From NCBI RefSeq assembly GCF_016427565.1, contig NZ_JAELXT010000019.1, positions 27,057-91,056 of the forward strand: a stretch of 64,000 nucleotides of DNA. The letters are read 5' to 3'. The position numbers and the translations under genes were made by a program. Shown here one piece after another: positions 45,015 through 54,302 of this stretch (the first letter of the stretch is position 1; every line of letters begins with the position of its first letter). The notes under the pieces were generated by a model that did not search any database, had not been told where the DNA came from, and saw only the letters and a list, made by a program, of their open reading frames with translations. Origin of the DNA: Microvirga splendida. Its GTDB lineage: Bacteria; Pseudomonadota; Alphaproteobacteria; Rhizobiales; Beijerinckiaceae.

Positions 45015-48000
45015 ATGGCCTTTACCGTGTTGCGCAGCGGCGACGAGCAAAAAGTCAACACTCTGACGAAGGGCAGTCAGACCCACCCGACGATTGCCCG
45101 GCTTCGAAACCCGGACGGCACTGATGGCGGTTGGGTGGTCACCTGGACCGGGCAGGATGCGAGCGAGACCGGCATCTATATGCAGCGCTACGATGCCGAC
45201 GGAGTGCCGCAGTTCACCTCCGGCGGCGTCGCGGCCGACCGGCTCGTCAACACGGCCACCGATGGCAGCCAGATCTGGTCGTCGGTGACAGGGCTCTCCG
45301 ACGGCGGCTGGGTGGTCAGCTGGATCGACAAGGGCACCGATGCGCCAGGCGTGATCCATCAGCAGCGCTACAATGCCCAGGGAGAGGCGCAGTCGGTCAC
45401 CCCAACCGTCGTGAATCCGGGCTTCCCGGCGGAGGAAACCGAAAACATCGAGATGACCGCCTTGGCCAACGGCGAGTGGCTCGTTACCTGGCAGAGCGGC
45501 GACGGATCGAGATACGGGGTTTATCAGCAGCGTTTCAGCGCAAGCGGAGACCCCTTGCTCGATGCAGCCGATCAGCGGGTGAATACCGTCACGGACGGGT
45601 CGCAGCGTTACGCCGATGTCGTCACCCTCGCGGATGGCGGCTGGCTGGTCACCTGGGTCGACGGGGACGCGTTCGATCCGACGGCCAACATCCACATGCG
45701 CCGCTACGATGCGAATGGAGTCGCATCGTCGGTCGAGGTGGTCACGAACGCGCGGGGCATGCAGACACAGCCGCAGGTGGCGGCTTTGTCCGGCGGCGGA
45801 TGGCTGGTGGTGTGGTACGGCCTCGGCGCCGACGGATCGAACGACATCTTCCTCAAGCGCTACGATGCAGCCGGTACGCCGGGCGAGACGCAAGTCGTCA
45901 ATGCCACGACCGAGGGATCCCAGAAGGATCCGCATATCGCCGTGAATACCGACGGGAGCTGGGTGATCACCTGGCAATCCGGCGCAGACGTTTACCAGCG
46001 CCGCTATGATTCCGACGGCAACACGTCCGGTCCCGATGCGGTCGTGCCCGCTTGGCTCGGCAGCCAGTCGAACTCGCGTCCGCAGGTCGTCGCGCTCTCG
46101 GACGGGCGCTGGGTGGTCGTCTGGCAGAACCTGGATCAGGATGAGTTTCCTGGGAGCGGCATCGCCCAGCGGATCTTCACCCCGGTCGCCGTGGAGGCAG
46201 TGACGGATGTCGCGGAATATGCGACCGGCACCGTCGACGACGATACTTTGAACGTCGAGCAAAACGGCCTGTCGCTGGGCGACATCCTCGATGGAGGCGG
46301 CGATGACGACGTCGATACCCTCCAGATGACCTGGACGGGAACCATCGACCTGACGTTGCCGACCGAGCTCCTCCGCTTTGAGGCCCTGGTCGGAACGGTC
46401 GGCGACGACCGCATCATGACGGATGCTCACCGGATCGTGCAATTCGCAACAATCGATGGCGGCGCCGGAAACAACGACGTCCTGGAGCTTTTCACCGGCG
46501 ACAATTACAGCCTGCGGAACAAGACGATCACCGGCATCGAGAAGATCCTCCTGTCGGATTACGTCAACTACAAAGTGACGGTCGACAGCGTCGCCACCGC
46601 CCTCCTCATCGACGGCAGCGCGAGCTCCGGCGACACGGTCCGGATCGTAGACACTCGGAGTCTCACCACAGACGAGCTGATCCAGCTCTTCAGCCAGGGG
46701 GTAGACGTCATCATTGACAGCAACGGCCAGCACACCAATGCCCTGCCGCAGGTCGCGGGCTTCAACGGCGACCAGAGCAGGGCCCTGGTCGGCGGAATGA
46801 CCCTGCTTGACACTGGTGCCGCTGCCGGCGTCACGGACGATCTGGACCGCTTCCGGTCGCTTGAGGTCCAAATCACGAACCGGGTGGCCGGCGAGGACCG
46901 TCTCATGCTCATCGAGCAGGATGGCGTGACGATCGCCGGAAACCAGGTTTCCGTGAACGGAACGCTTGCCGGCACGCTGCAACGCGATGGATCGGGCGCA
47001 GCCGGGCTCCTGATCGCCTTCTCCGCCGATGCCACGGAGGCCATGGTCTCAAGCATCGTGCGCGCCCTGGCCTACGTGAACACCGCATCGGGCAGCTTCG
47101 TCGTCAAGCAGCGCAACATCGCGGTGACGCTCACGGATGCGGGCGGCGCGCAAAGCACCCATGACGTGCAGGTGGACATCGCGCTTCCGACCGGAGGTCT
47201 CGAGAACAAGGCGCCCACGGTCGACGGGACGCCGACGGGTGTGGTGCAGGTTGCCGACACCGGACTGATCTCGCCCTTCGCCAGCATGGTCCTGCACGAC
47301 CCCGACGGTGATCGTCTCACCGTCACGGTATCCTTCGACAAGGAGAAGGGAAGGCTCATTCCGCAGGCCGGCGTCAGCTACGATCCTGACACCGGTATCT
47401 ATACGATCGAAGGCTCGGCACCTTATGTCACGCAGGTTCTGAAGACCCTTCAGTTCGACCCGAGAGACCGGAACGGGCCGGTCGGCCAAGGCGAGGAAAC
47501 CACCTTTACGGTCACGGTCAGGGATGAAGGCCCGGGGATAAGCACGCAGGTCAGAGTCAATGCCGTGATCGCCGACCGACCGCCGTCGCAGCCGACGCTG
47601 TCGAACAACAGCGTCGACGAGTTGGCGAAAGACGGGACACCAATCGGCACGCTCGCCGCGCAGGACAGCAACGGCCAGGCCGTCACGTACTCGCTCGTGG
47701 GCGCAGGCGATGCGCCCTTCGAGATCGTTGGCAACGAGCTTCGGGTGACGAAGGGCATCGCCCTCGATTACGAGCAGACGAAAGCCTACACCTTCACCAT
47801 CCGGGCTTCTGCCGGCGGGCTCTCCAATGACCGCGTCGTGACGATTGCTGTGAACGACGTCGGCAAGGAGACGACAGGCGGCAGCGCTTCCAGCGACGTG
47901 ATCAAGGGCGGTGCCGGGCGGGACAACCTGGGCGGCGGCCTCGGCAATGACGGGCTCTGGGGCGGCCTCGGCAACGATGTGCTCAAGGGCGGCAAGGGCC

Positions 48001-48329
48001 GGGACGTCTTCGCCTTCGACACCAGGACGAACAAGAAGACCAATGTCGACAAGATCCTCGACTTCAAGGTCAAGGACGACTCGATCTGGCTCGACAATGC
48101 GGTGTTCACCAAGATCGGCAAGGGCTCGGAGACGAAGCCCGGCAAGCTCGCGAAGGCGATGTTCTGGAAAGGCAAGGAGGCGCACGATGCCTCCGACCGG
48201 ATCATCTACGACAAGAAGTCCGGCGCGTTGTACTACGATGCGGACGGCACGGGCCGCTCGGCGCAGGTGAAGTTCGCCACCCTCAAGAAGGGACTCTCGC
48301 TCACCGAGAAGGACTTCTTCGTGATCTGA
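45015..48329 (+). CDS. Large RTX protein with seven-repeat propeller-like N-terminus
   Basis: A 1104-residue secreted protein with no signal peptide. Residues about 1-395 contain seven repeats of roughly 55 residues, each with a strand pattern D/N-G-x-W-(V/L)-V-x-W followed by (Q/R)RYDAxG (for example DGGWVVTWTG, DGGWVVSWID, NGEWLVTWQS, DGGWLVTWVD, GGGWLVVWYG, DGSWVITWQS, DGRWVVVWQN). Seven such units suggest a beta-propeller. Later come an acidic Gly/Asp segment near 420, VCBS/cadherin-like domains (about 735-950), RTX nonapeptides (GGAGRDNLGGGLGNDGL, about 965-1000), and the C-terminal module DVFAFD ... KDFFVI shared with the other two RTX proteins. GGGGGAA precedes the ATG. Confidence 0.88.
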   Translation: MAFTVLRSGDEQKVNTLTKGSQTHPTIARLRNPDGTDGGWVVTWTGQDASETGIYMQRYDADGVPQFTSGGVAADRLVNTATDGSQIWSSVTGLSDGGWVVSWIDKGTDAPGVIHQQRYNAQGEAQSVTPTVVNPGFPAEETENIEMTALANGEWLVTWQSGDGSRYGVYQQRFSASGDPLLDAADQRVNTVTDGSQRYADVVTLADGGWLVTWVDGDAFDPTANIHMRRYDANGVASSVEVVTNARGMQTQPQVAALSGGGWLVVWYGLGADGSNDIFLKRYDAAGTPGETQVVNATTEGSQKDPHIAVNTDGSWVITWQSGADVYQRRYDSDGNTSGPDAVVPAWLGSQSNSRPQVVALSDGRWVVVWQNLDQDEFPGSGIAQRIFTPVAVEAVTDVAEYATGTVDDDTLNVEQNGLSLGDILDGGGDDDVDTLQMTWTGTIDLTLPTELLRFEALVGTVGDDRIMTDAHRIVQFATIDGGAGNNDVLELFTGDNYSLRNKTITGIEKILLSDYVNYKVTVDSVATALLIDGSASSGDTVRIVDTRSLTTDELIQLFSQGVDVIIDSNGQHTNALPQVAGFNGDQSRALVGGMTLLDTGAAAGVTDDLDRFRSLEVQITNRVAGEDRLMLIEQDGVTIAGNQVSVNGTLAGTLQRDGSGAAGLLIAFSADATEAMVSSIVRALAYVNTASGSFVVKQRNIAVTLTDAGGAQSTHDVQVDIALPTGGLENKAPTVDGTPTGVVQVADTGLISPFASMVLHDPDGDRLTVTVSFDKEKGRLIPQAGVSYDPDTGIYTIEGSAPYVTQVLKTLQFDPRDRNGPVGQGEETTFTVTVRDEGPGISTQVRVNAVIADRPPSQPTLSNNSVDELAKDGTPIGTLAAQDSNGQAVTYSLVGAGDAPFEIVGNELRVTKGIALDYEQTKAYTFTIRASAGGLSNDRVVTIAVNDVGKETTGGSASSDVIKGGAGRDNLGGGLGNDGLWGGLGNDVLKGGKGRDVFAFDTRTNKKTNVDKILDFKVKDDSIWLDNAVFTKIGKGSETKPGKLAKAMFWKGKEAHDASDRIIYDKKSGALYYDADGTGRSAQVKFATLKKGLSLTEKDFFVI

Positions 48330-48348
48330 GCGGAGACCGCGACCGACA

Positions 48349-48383
48349 AAAAAATCCCGGCGTGAACAGCGCCGGGATTTTTT
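48349..48383. terminator. Bidirectional terminator between RTX gene and lysA
   Basis: Stem AAAAAATCCCGGCG paired with CGCCGGGATTTTTT, loop about 7 bases. T-runs on both strands mean it can stop the RTX transcript from the left and the lysA transcript from the right. Confidence 0.85.
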
Positions 48384-48406
48384 GTTTCGGTGAAGGGCCG
48401 ATACCG

Positions 48407-49675
48407 TCAGCCCAGCCAGCCGGGAACGCGGTCGAGGCCGATCAGGTCGTCATAGGTGGGGCGGGGGCGCACCACCGCATGGTCGTCGCCGCGCACCAGC
48501 ACCTCGGGCACGAGCAGACGGGTGTTGTAGGTGTTGGCCTGAACGGCCCCGTAGGCGCCGGCCGTCATGATGGCGATGAGGTCGCCGGCTTTCACCTGGG
48601 GCATGTCGCGGGAGAGCGCGAGATAATCGCCGGTCTCGCAGACCGGGCCGACCACGTCGGCGACGATGCGCGGCGTGTTCGCAGAGGCTTCCGCCACCGG
48701 CTTGATGTCGTGATGGGCCTCGTAGAGGGTCGGGCGGATGAGGTCGTTCATGGCCGCATCGACGATCACGAAGGGCTTGTCCGCTCCTTCCTTCACGTAG
48801 ATCACCCGGGCGACGAGCACGCCCGCATTGCCGGCGATCAGGCGGCCCATCTCGAACACCAGCTTGAGGCCGAGGTCCTTCGTGTGGCGCTTGATGATCG
48901 CGGCATAGGCCTGCGGATCGGGCGGCGGCTCGTTGTCCTCGCGGTAGGGCACCCCGAGGCCGCCGCCGAGATCGATGTGGTGCAGCTTGTGGCCGTCTGC
49001 CATGAGATCGCGGGCGAGCTCGGCCAGCAGCGCCGTGGCGTTGTCGTAGGGCGCGAGATCCGTGATCTGGCTGCCGATATGCATGTCGACGCCGGTGACC
49101 GCGATGCCCTTCAGGGACGCCGCACGCGCATAGACCTCGCGGGCGCGGGCAATCGGGATGCCGAACTTGTTCTCGGACTTGCCGGTCGAGATCTTCGCAT
49201 GGGTCTTGGCGTCCACGTCCGGATTGATGCGGATCGAGACCGGCGCGCGCATGCCCTTGGATACGGCGACTTCGGAGATCGCCGCGAGTTCGGGCTCCGA
49301 TTCCACGTTGAAGCACAGGATGCCGCTGTCGAGCGCAAAGGCCATCTCGGGCCTCGTCTTGCCGACGCCGGAGAACACGATGCGTTCGCCCGGCACGCCG
49401 GCGGCGAGCGCCCGGCGCAGCTCGCCCTCGGAGACGATGTCCATGCCGGCGCCCAGGCGTCCCAAGGTCTTGAGCACGGCCTGGTTGGAATTCGCCTTCA
49501 TGGCGTAGCAGACCAGCGCATCCGTGTCGGCGAAGGCCTCGGCGAAGACCCGGTAGTGCCGCTCCAGGGTCGCGCTCGAATAGCAGTAGAACGGGGTGCC
49601 AACCTCGTCGGCGAGGCGGCGCAGATCGACGCCCTCCGCATGGAGGACGCCGTCACGATAGGCGAAATGGTGCAT
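48407..49675 (-). CDS. lysA: Diaminopimelate decarboxylase
   Basis: Last step of lysine synthesis: PLP-dependent decarboxylation of meso-diaminopimelate. 422 residues. PLP Lys lies in CYAMKANSNQ near 57. Other motifs are VSEGEL near 81, HIGSQIT near 198, DLGGGLGVPY near 234, GRLIAGNAGVL near 282, and the substrate-binding CETGDYLA near 347. It starts 9 bases after the upstream small lipoprotein gene, so the two are probably cotranscribed. Confidence 0.96.
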   Translation of the reverse strand: MHHFAYRDGVLHAEGVDLRRLADEVGTPFYCYSSATLERHYRVFAEAFADTDALVCYAMKANSNQAVLKTLGRLGAGMDIVSEGELRRALAAGVPGERIVFSGVGKTRPEMAFALDSGILCFNVESEPELAAISEVAVSKGMRAPVSIRINPDVDAKTHAKISTGKSENKFGIPIARAREVYARAASLKGIAVTGVDMHIGSQITDLAPYDNATALLAELARDLMADGHKLHHIDLGGGLGVPYREDNEPPPDPQAYAAIIKRHTKDLGLKLVFEMGRLIAGNAGVLVARVIYVKEGADKPFVIVDAAMNDLIRPTLYEAHHDIKPVAEASANTPRIVADVVGPVCETGDYLALSRDMPQVKAGDLIAIMTAGAYGAVQANTYNTRLLVPEVLVRGDDHAVVRPRPTYDDLIGLDRVPGWLG

Positions 49676-49684
49676 TGAAAAGGC

Positions 49685-49927
49685 CTAAAGCAGCGGATCG
49701 AGAATGAAGGGTTTGTTCGGGATCGTGTAGCCCTGGCGCGGTGAGGAGCGGGGCGTCCCGACCGGGGAGGGCAGGGTCGAGTCGCTGACCGTGCTCGCCG
49801 GCTGCGCCACGGGCGCCGTGGCGCTCGGCGGCGGCTCGAGCGCGCCACGGCGGCCGCAGGCCGAAAGACTTAAAACAACAAGGCCCGCAACCAGGACCGC
49901 GCGGGAAAGGGACAGGCTGGACGACAT
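49685..49927 (-). CDS. lptM: Small LptM-like lipoprotein
   Basis: An 80-residue lipoprotein precursor. The signal sequence ends in the lipobox LSACGRRGALE near residue 24, with the CGRRGxLxxP pattern of LptM/YifL. LptM stabilises the LptDE lipopolysaccharide translocon in E. coli. The remainder is Pro/Ser/Thr-rich and ends in PNKPFILDPLL. ATG 49927 is chosen to start at the signal sequence; a longer frame from 49987 has no support. Being just upstream of lysA is the common arrangement. Confidence 0.82.
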   Translation of the reverse strand: MSSSLSLSRAVLVAGLVVLSLSACGRRGALEPPPSATAPVAQPASTVSDSTLPSPVGTPRSSPRQGYTIPNKPFILDPLL

Positions 49928-50096
49928 CAGGAGGCTCCGAAACGTGGCCGCACCATAGCGAGAACTGATTTCAGATGCGAGGGGCAAGGTGTGGAAGACG
50001 ACAGGCTAGGCCGCCACAGGATTGTGACCTGCCAACCGGAGCCGTTTCGCCATTCAGGACTTGAGGCCGGCACCGAAAAGCGCCACATCACGGGCG

Positions 50097-50744
50097 ATGT
50101 CGAACGCAGCGAAACCCCGAAAAACCTGGCTTGTGGGCCTGGCGGCTCTTCTCCTCACTGGCGCCGGCGCCGCCTGGTACGGCCTGGCGCCCCGCGATCC
50201 CCAGGCCGCCGGCGTGGCCGAGTGCCGGGCCTCCAAGGAAACGACCGAGCGGCTGAAGCCGCTCGCCAAGGGCGAGGTAGCGGCCGTCGGGGTGAGCAGC
50301 GCCCCCAAGCCGCCGCCGGTCATCGCCTTCACGGGGCCGGAGGGGCAGCCGATGAGCCTTGCCGACTTCAAGGGCAAGGCGATCCTGGTCAATCTCTGGG
50401 CGACCTGGTGCGTGCCGTGCCGGGAGGAGATGCCGGCCCTCGACAAGCTTCAGGCGGAGCTGGGCGGGCCCGATTTCCAGGTGGTGGCCATCAACGTGGA
50501 CACCCGCAACCGCGAGAAGCCGAAGGCCTGGCTCAAGGAAAACGGCATCGCGAACCTTGCCTATTTCGCCGATCCCGAGGGCAAGCTCCTGCAGGTCCTG
50601 CAGAAGTCGGGCCATGTGGTCGGCCTGCCGACCACCTTCGTGGTCGATGCGTCGGGCTGCGAGATCGCCCTGCTGAAAGGGCCGGCCGAGTGGGCCTCGC
50701 CGGATGGCATCGCGTTCATGAAGGCGGCGCTGAACCGGTCTTAA
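50097..50744 (+). CDS. TlpA-like membrane-anchored thiol:disulfide oxidoreductase
   Basis: Periplasmic thioredoxin-fold protein, 215 residues, with an N-terminal anchor (TWLVGLAALLLTGAGAAWYGLA). The active site WATWCVPCREEMP is near residues 103-115, and the cis-Pro region is GLPTTFVVD near 182. It resembles TlpA/CycY proteins that reduce apocytochrome or copper-site thiols. ATG 50097 is chosen; a TTG 36 bases upstream is possible. It is divergent from lptM-lysA. Its stop overlaps the 3' end of the convergent next gene by 4 bases. Confidence 0.9.
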   Translation: MSNAAKPRKTWLVGLAALLLTGAGAAWYGLAPRDPQAAGVAECRASKETTERLKPLAKGEVAAVGVSSAPKPPPVIAFTGPEGQPMSLADFKGKAILVNLWATWCVPCREEMPALDKLQAELGGPDFQVVAINVDTRNREKPKAWLKENGIANLAYFADPEGKLLQVLQKSGHVVGLPTTFVVDASGCEIALLKGPAEWASPDGIAFMKAALNRS

Positions 50745-51055
50745 GCCGGGAGGCCCCCGCCGTCGGGAACGCCCGGCATGCCCGAGAAGGCCGGCTTCAA
50801 GAGCCGCCAGGGCCGGTCCATGGCGCCCTTGGCCTCGCCGCGCTGGAGCCGGCGCGGGGTCCCGTCGGCCATGATCTCTTCGATCAGCAGGAGGCCCAAG
50901 GCCTGCAGCATCACGGCCGCTGCCTTGGTGGCGCGGTCGTCGGCCCGCAGCGAGAGGGAGCCGGAGGCATAGACCCGCTCCATCAGGCTCCTGGGATGAT
51001 GCGCTACGGCCGCGCGCGGCTTGAAGGCGACGACGTTCGTCTCCGGTTCCAGCAT
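50741..51055 (-). CDS. Hypothetical protein (104 residues)
   Basis: A small soluble protein beginning MLEPETNVVAFKPR, with an amphipathic helix region DRATKAAAVMLQALGLLLIEEI in the middle and a Gly/Pro-rich end. No signal peptide, no family recognised. GGGGG lies about 7 bases before the ATG. It is convergent with the TlpA-like gene and shares four bases with it. Confidence 0.55.
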   Translation of the reverse strand: MLEPETNVVAFKPRAAVAHHPRSLMERVYASGSLSLRADDRATKAAAVMLQALGLLLIEEIMADGTPRRLQRGEAKGAMDRPWRLLKPAFSGMPGVPDGGGLPA

Positions 51056-51200
51056 GAAAAGCCCCCAATGCGAGCCGATGCATTCTGTTTGTTGTGCGCA
51101 GCGGCTTCGATTCAGTCAGAACGACTATTGTGCCGGAAACGGGGCCTTGGGCGGAATGCGACATAAGACGCCCCCCGCTTTGGAGGGGCATGCCGAAAAA

Positions 51201-51227
51201 GAAAAAGGCGGGGCATCGGCCCCGCCT
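51201..51227 (-). terminator. Hairpin terminator of the pur-bolA-grxD operon
   Basis: Nine-bp GC stem AGGCGGGGC / GCCCCGCCT with a 4-base loop, followed on the minus strand by TTTTTC. It lies 26 bases after the glutaredoxin stop codon, so it is probably the end of the long minus-strand operon. Confidence 0.8.
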
Positions 51228-51252
51228 CGATGGATCTGGCAGTTCGCGCCGG

Positions 51253-51588
51253 TCAGGCGCTCTGCTGAACCTGAATGCCCTTGTCGGCGAAGAGCTGCTG
51301 CAGCTCGCCGGCCTGGAACATCTCGCGGGTGATGTCGCAGCCGCCGACGAACTCGCCCTTCACGTAGAGCTGGGGAATGGTCGGCCAGTTGGAATAGTCC
51401 TTGATGCCCTGGCGGACGGTCTCGTCCTCGAGCACGTTGACGCCCTTGTAGGGCACGCCGAGGTAGTTGAGGATCTGGACCACCTGGCTCGAGAAGCCGC
51501 ACATGGGGAATTGCGGCGTGCCCTTCATGAACAGCACCACGTCGTTGGACTTCACTTCGTTGTCGATGATCTGGTTGGCGTCGGCCAT
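51253..51588 (-). CDS. grxD: Monothiol glutaredoxin Grx4 family
   Basis: Carries and transfers [2Fe-2S] clusters, often with BolA. The 111 residues contain [21 protein letters not shown], with the monothiol CGFS site near residue 30, [19 protein letters not shown] near 70, and GELQQLF near the end. ATG 51588 has AAGGAG 7 bases upstream; the longer frame is rejected. It follows bolA by 42 bases, consistent with a Grx-BolA pair. Confidence 0.96.
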   Translation of the reverse strand: MADANQIIDNEVKSNDVVLFMKGTPQFPMCGFSSQVVQILNYLGVPYKGVNVLEDETVRQGIKDYSNWPTIPQLYVKGEFVGGCDITREMFQAGELQQLFADKGIQVQQSA

Positions 51589-51630
51589 GGATGTCTCCTT
51601 CGTCCCGGCGGTCAAGGCGTCGGGCTTATC

Positions 51631-51867
51631 TCAATTGTCGGGTGCCAGCGTCGTCAATGCAAGGGCGTGGAGGGTGCCGCCCATATGGCCCTGCAGCGCC
51701 GCATAGACCATCTGGTGCTGCTGAACCCGCGACTTGCCCTTGAAGGCCGAAGACGTGACCGTGGCGGCGTAGTGGTCGCCGTCGCCCGCCAGATCCTTGA
51801 CCTCCACGACCGCATCCGGCAGGGCGGCCCTGATCATGCTTTCGATCTCATGGGCATTCATTGGCAT
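51631..51867 (-). CDS. bolA: BolA family protein
   Basis: A 78-residue KH-like protein that forms heterocomplexes with monothiol glutaredoxin in iron-sulfur trafficking. Family features are DAVVEVKDLAGDGDHYAATVTS near 18-39, and the motif KGKSRVQQHQMVYAALQG with the cluster-binding His near residue 51. The ATG at 51867 has GAGGAG 8 bases upstream. It sits between purL and grxD, the standard Rhizobiales order. Confidence 0.95.
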   Translation of the reverse strand: MPMNAHEIESMIRAALPDAVVEVKDLAGDGDHYAATVTSSAFKGKSRVQQHQMVYAALQGHMGGTLHALALTTLAPDN

Positions 51868-51893
51868 GAATCAAACTCCTCAGGACCTTCCGG

Positions 51894-54104
51894 TCACGCT
51901 TTGCCGGTCATGTAGTTCGGCAGCCAAGCTTCGTGGGCCGCCTTCAGTTGCTTCACGGATATGGCCTGTTGCCCCGGCAGAATCAACGCGTCGCCGCCCG
52001 TGAGGCCCAGGGTCACTGCCGGAATGCCGATGGCGCCGGCCTCGTAGAGGATGTCGGCCGCCACGTCCTCGTCGACCGCGATGAGGTAGCGGGCCTGGTC
52101 CTCGCCGAACAGGAAGGCATGGAGGGACAGGCCCTCGGGGAAGGCCGTGATCTCGGCGCCCACACCGCCCGCCATGGCCATTTCGGCCAGCGCCAAAGCG
52201 ATGCCGCCGTCCGAGACGTCGTGCACGGTCTTCACCTGACCGGAGCGGATGAGCTGGCGCACGAAATCGCCGTTGCGCTTCTCTTGGAGCAAATCCACCG
52301 GCGGCGGAGCGCCTTCCTCGCGGCCGCAGACGTCGCGCAGGTAGATCGACTGGCCGAGCCAGCCTTGGCTGGCGCCGATGAGGATGATCGCCTCGCCCTC
52401 GCGCCGGAATGCCAGGGAGGCGTGCACCGTCACGTCGTCGAGGAGGCCGACGCCGCCGATGGCAGGGGTCGGCAGGATGCCCTGGCCGTTGGTCTCGTTG
52501 TAGAGCGAGACGTTGCCGGACACGACCGGGAAATCGAGCGCCTTGCAGGCCTCCCCGATGCCCTTCACGCAGCCGACGAACTGGCCCATGGATTCAGGCC
52601 GCTCGGGGCTGGCGAAATTGAGGTTGTCGGTGATGGCCAGCGGCAGGCCGCCCACGGCCGTGATGTTGCGCCAGGCTTCGGCCACCGCCTGCTTGCCGCC
52701 CTCGAACGGGTCGGCCTCGCAATAGCGCGGCGTCACGTCGGTGGTGAGCGCCAGGCCCTTCGGCCCGTCCTCGACGCGCACGATGGCCGCGTCGCCGCCG
52801 GGCGTCTGCACCGTGTTGCCGAGGATCAGGTGGTCGTACTGCTCCCACACCCAGCGCTTGGAACACTGGTCCGGCGAGCCGACGAGCTTGAGCAGCGCCT
52901 CGGCCTCGGACATCGGCGCCTTCACGTTGTCGGGCGCAATCACCGGCAGCTTCGGGCTCTCCACCCAGGGGCGGTCATAGAGGGGAGCCTCGTCGCCGAG
53001 TTCCTTGATCGGCAGGTCTGCCTTCACCTCGCCCCCGTGCTTGATGACGAAGCGCAGCGTGTCGGTGGTCTTGCCGATCACCGCGAAGTCAAGGCCCCAC
53101 TTGTGGAAGATAGCCTCGGCTTCCTGCTCCATGCCGGGCTTGAGCACCATGAGCATGCGCTCCTGGCTTTCCGACAGCATCATCTCGTAGGCGGTCATGC
53201 CCTCCTCGCGGCAGGGCACCTTGTCGAGATCGAGCTCGATGCCGAGATTGCCCTTCGCGCCCATCTCGACCGCGGAGCTGGTCAGCCCGGCCGCGCCCAT
53301 GTCCTGAATGGCGATGACGGCGCCCGACTTCATGAGCTCGAGGCAGGCTTCCAGCAGCAGCTTCTCGGCGAAGGGGTCGCCCACCTGCACGGTCGGGCGC
53401 TTCTCCTCGGACGCGTCGTCGAACTCGGCCGACGCCATGGTGGCGCCGTGAATGCCGTCGCGGCCGGTCTTGGAGCCGAGATAGACGATCGGGTTCCCGA
53501 CGCCGGTGGCCTTCGCGTACCAGATCTCGTCCGTGCGGGCGAGGCCCACCGCCATGGCGTTGACCAGGATGTTGCCGTTGTAGCGCTTGTCGAAGCCGAC
53601 TGAGCCGCCCACGGTCGGCACGCCGAAGGAATTGCCGTAGCCGCCGATGCCCGCCACCACGCCCGAGACGAGGTGCGGGGTCTTCGGGTGATCCGGCTCG
53701 CCGAAGCGCAGGAAGTTCAGCGCCGCGATGGGCCGCGCCCCCATGGTGAACACATCGCGCAGGATGCCGCCCACGCCCGTCGCCGCGCCCTGATAGGGCT
53801 CGATGAAGGACGGGTGGTTGTGGCTCTCCATCTTGAAGATGCAGGCGAGCCCGTCGCCGATATCGATCACGCCCGCGTTCTCGCCCGGACCCTGGATCAC
53901 CCAGGGGGCCTTGGTGGGCAGGCCGCGCAGGTGGATGCGCGAGGATTTATACGAGCAGTGCTCGTTCCACATGGCCGACACGATGCCGAGCTCGGTGATG
54001 GTCGGCTCGCGGCCGATCAGGTTCACGAAGCGCTCGTACTCATCGGGTTTCAGCCCGTGCTCCTTGACCAGCTCCGGGGTGATGGCGACGTCGTTGCGGA
54101 TCAT
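51894..54104 (-). CDS. purL: Phosphoribosylformylglycinamidine synthase subunit PurL
   Basis: Fourth step of purine synthesis: ATP-dependent conversion of FGAR to FGAM, using ammonia from PurQ. The 736 residues match the small PurL class that needs PurS and PurQ. Motifs: [12 protein letters not shown] near 45-56, [23 protein letters not shown] near 91, [14 protein letters not shown] near 275, and the second half [11 protein letters not shown] near 533 and [15 protein letters not shown] near 632. It lies about 200 bases downstream of purQ, separated by repeats. Confidence 0.97.
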   Translation of the reverse strand: MIRNDVAITPELVKEHGLKPDEYERFVNLIGREPTITELGIVSAMWNEHCSYKSSRIHLRGLPTKAPWVIQGPGENAGVIDIGDGLACIFKMESHNHPSFIEPYQGAATGVGGILRDVFTMGARPIAALNFLRFGEPDHPKTPHLVSGVVAGIGGYGNSFGVPTVGGSVGFDKRYNGNILVNAMAVGLARTDEIWYAKATGVGNPIVYLGSKTGRDGIHGATMASAEFDDASEEKRPTVQVGDPFAEKLLLEACLELMKSGAVIAIQDMGAAGLTSSAVEMGAKGNLGIELDLDKVPCREEGMTAYEMMLSESQERMLMVLKPGMEQEAEAIFHKWGLDFAVIGKTTDTLRFVIKHGGEVKADLPIKELGDEAPLYDRPWVESPKLPVIAPDNVKAPMSEAEALLKLVGSPDQCSKRWVWEQYDHLILGNTVQTPGGDAAIVRVEDGPKGLALTTDVTPRYCEADPFEGGKQAVAEAWRNITAVGGLPLAITDNLNFASPERPESMGQFVGCVKGIGEACKALDFPVVSGNVSLYNETNGQGILPTPAIGGVGLLDDVTVHASLAFRREGEAIILIGASQGWLGQSIYLRDVCGREEGAPPPVDLLQEKRNGDFVRQLIRSGQVKTVHDVSDGGIALALAEMAMAGGVGAEITAFPEGLSLHAFLFGEDQARYLIAVDEDVAADILYEAGAIGIPAVTLGLTGGDALILPGQQAISVKQLKAAHEAWLPNYMTGKA

Positions 54105-54160
54105 CGGGGTCTCGCTTCTTTCATTCTCCCGGGAGGGAGAGAATGGAACAATCAGGTGTC

Positions 54161-54270
54161 CTCATCCTGAGGAGGGCCTGCAAGGCCCGTCTCGAAGGAC
54201 GAGGACACCGGGTCCGAAGAGCGCTGGAGACGCCCTCGTCCTTCGAGACGCTTCGCTCCTCAGGATGAGG
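54161..54270. repeat. Inverted pair of a Rhizobiales intergenic repeat
   Basis: Unit 1 (54161-54204) starts CTCATCCTGAGGAGG and ends CTCGAAGGACGAGG. Unit 2 (54234-54270) is its inverse, CCTCGTCCTTCGAGACG ... CTCCTCAGGATGAGG. They are separated by about 30 bases, so the purL leader can form a large hairpin. This CATCCTGAGGAG...TCGAAGGA element is widespread between genes in rhizobial genomes. Another short palindrome, CATTCTCCC/GGGAGGGAGAGAATG, lies at 54122-54145. Confidence 0.75.
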
Positions 54271-54302
54271 GCTGCTGGGGCGTCTCGTCCCCGCTCTTGG
54301 TA

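Noticed and set aside
44916..46982. A 688-codon open frame antisense to the large RTX gene
   Set aside because: It is the mirror of a strongly coding GC-rich gene. It has no ribosome binding site or recognisable domain and shows a composition typical of antisense frames (Arg, Asp, Val, His rich).
54161..54270. CRISPR-like repeat arrangement
   Set aside because: There are only two units and they are inverted, not direct repeats with regular spacers; they match a common palindromic intergenic element.
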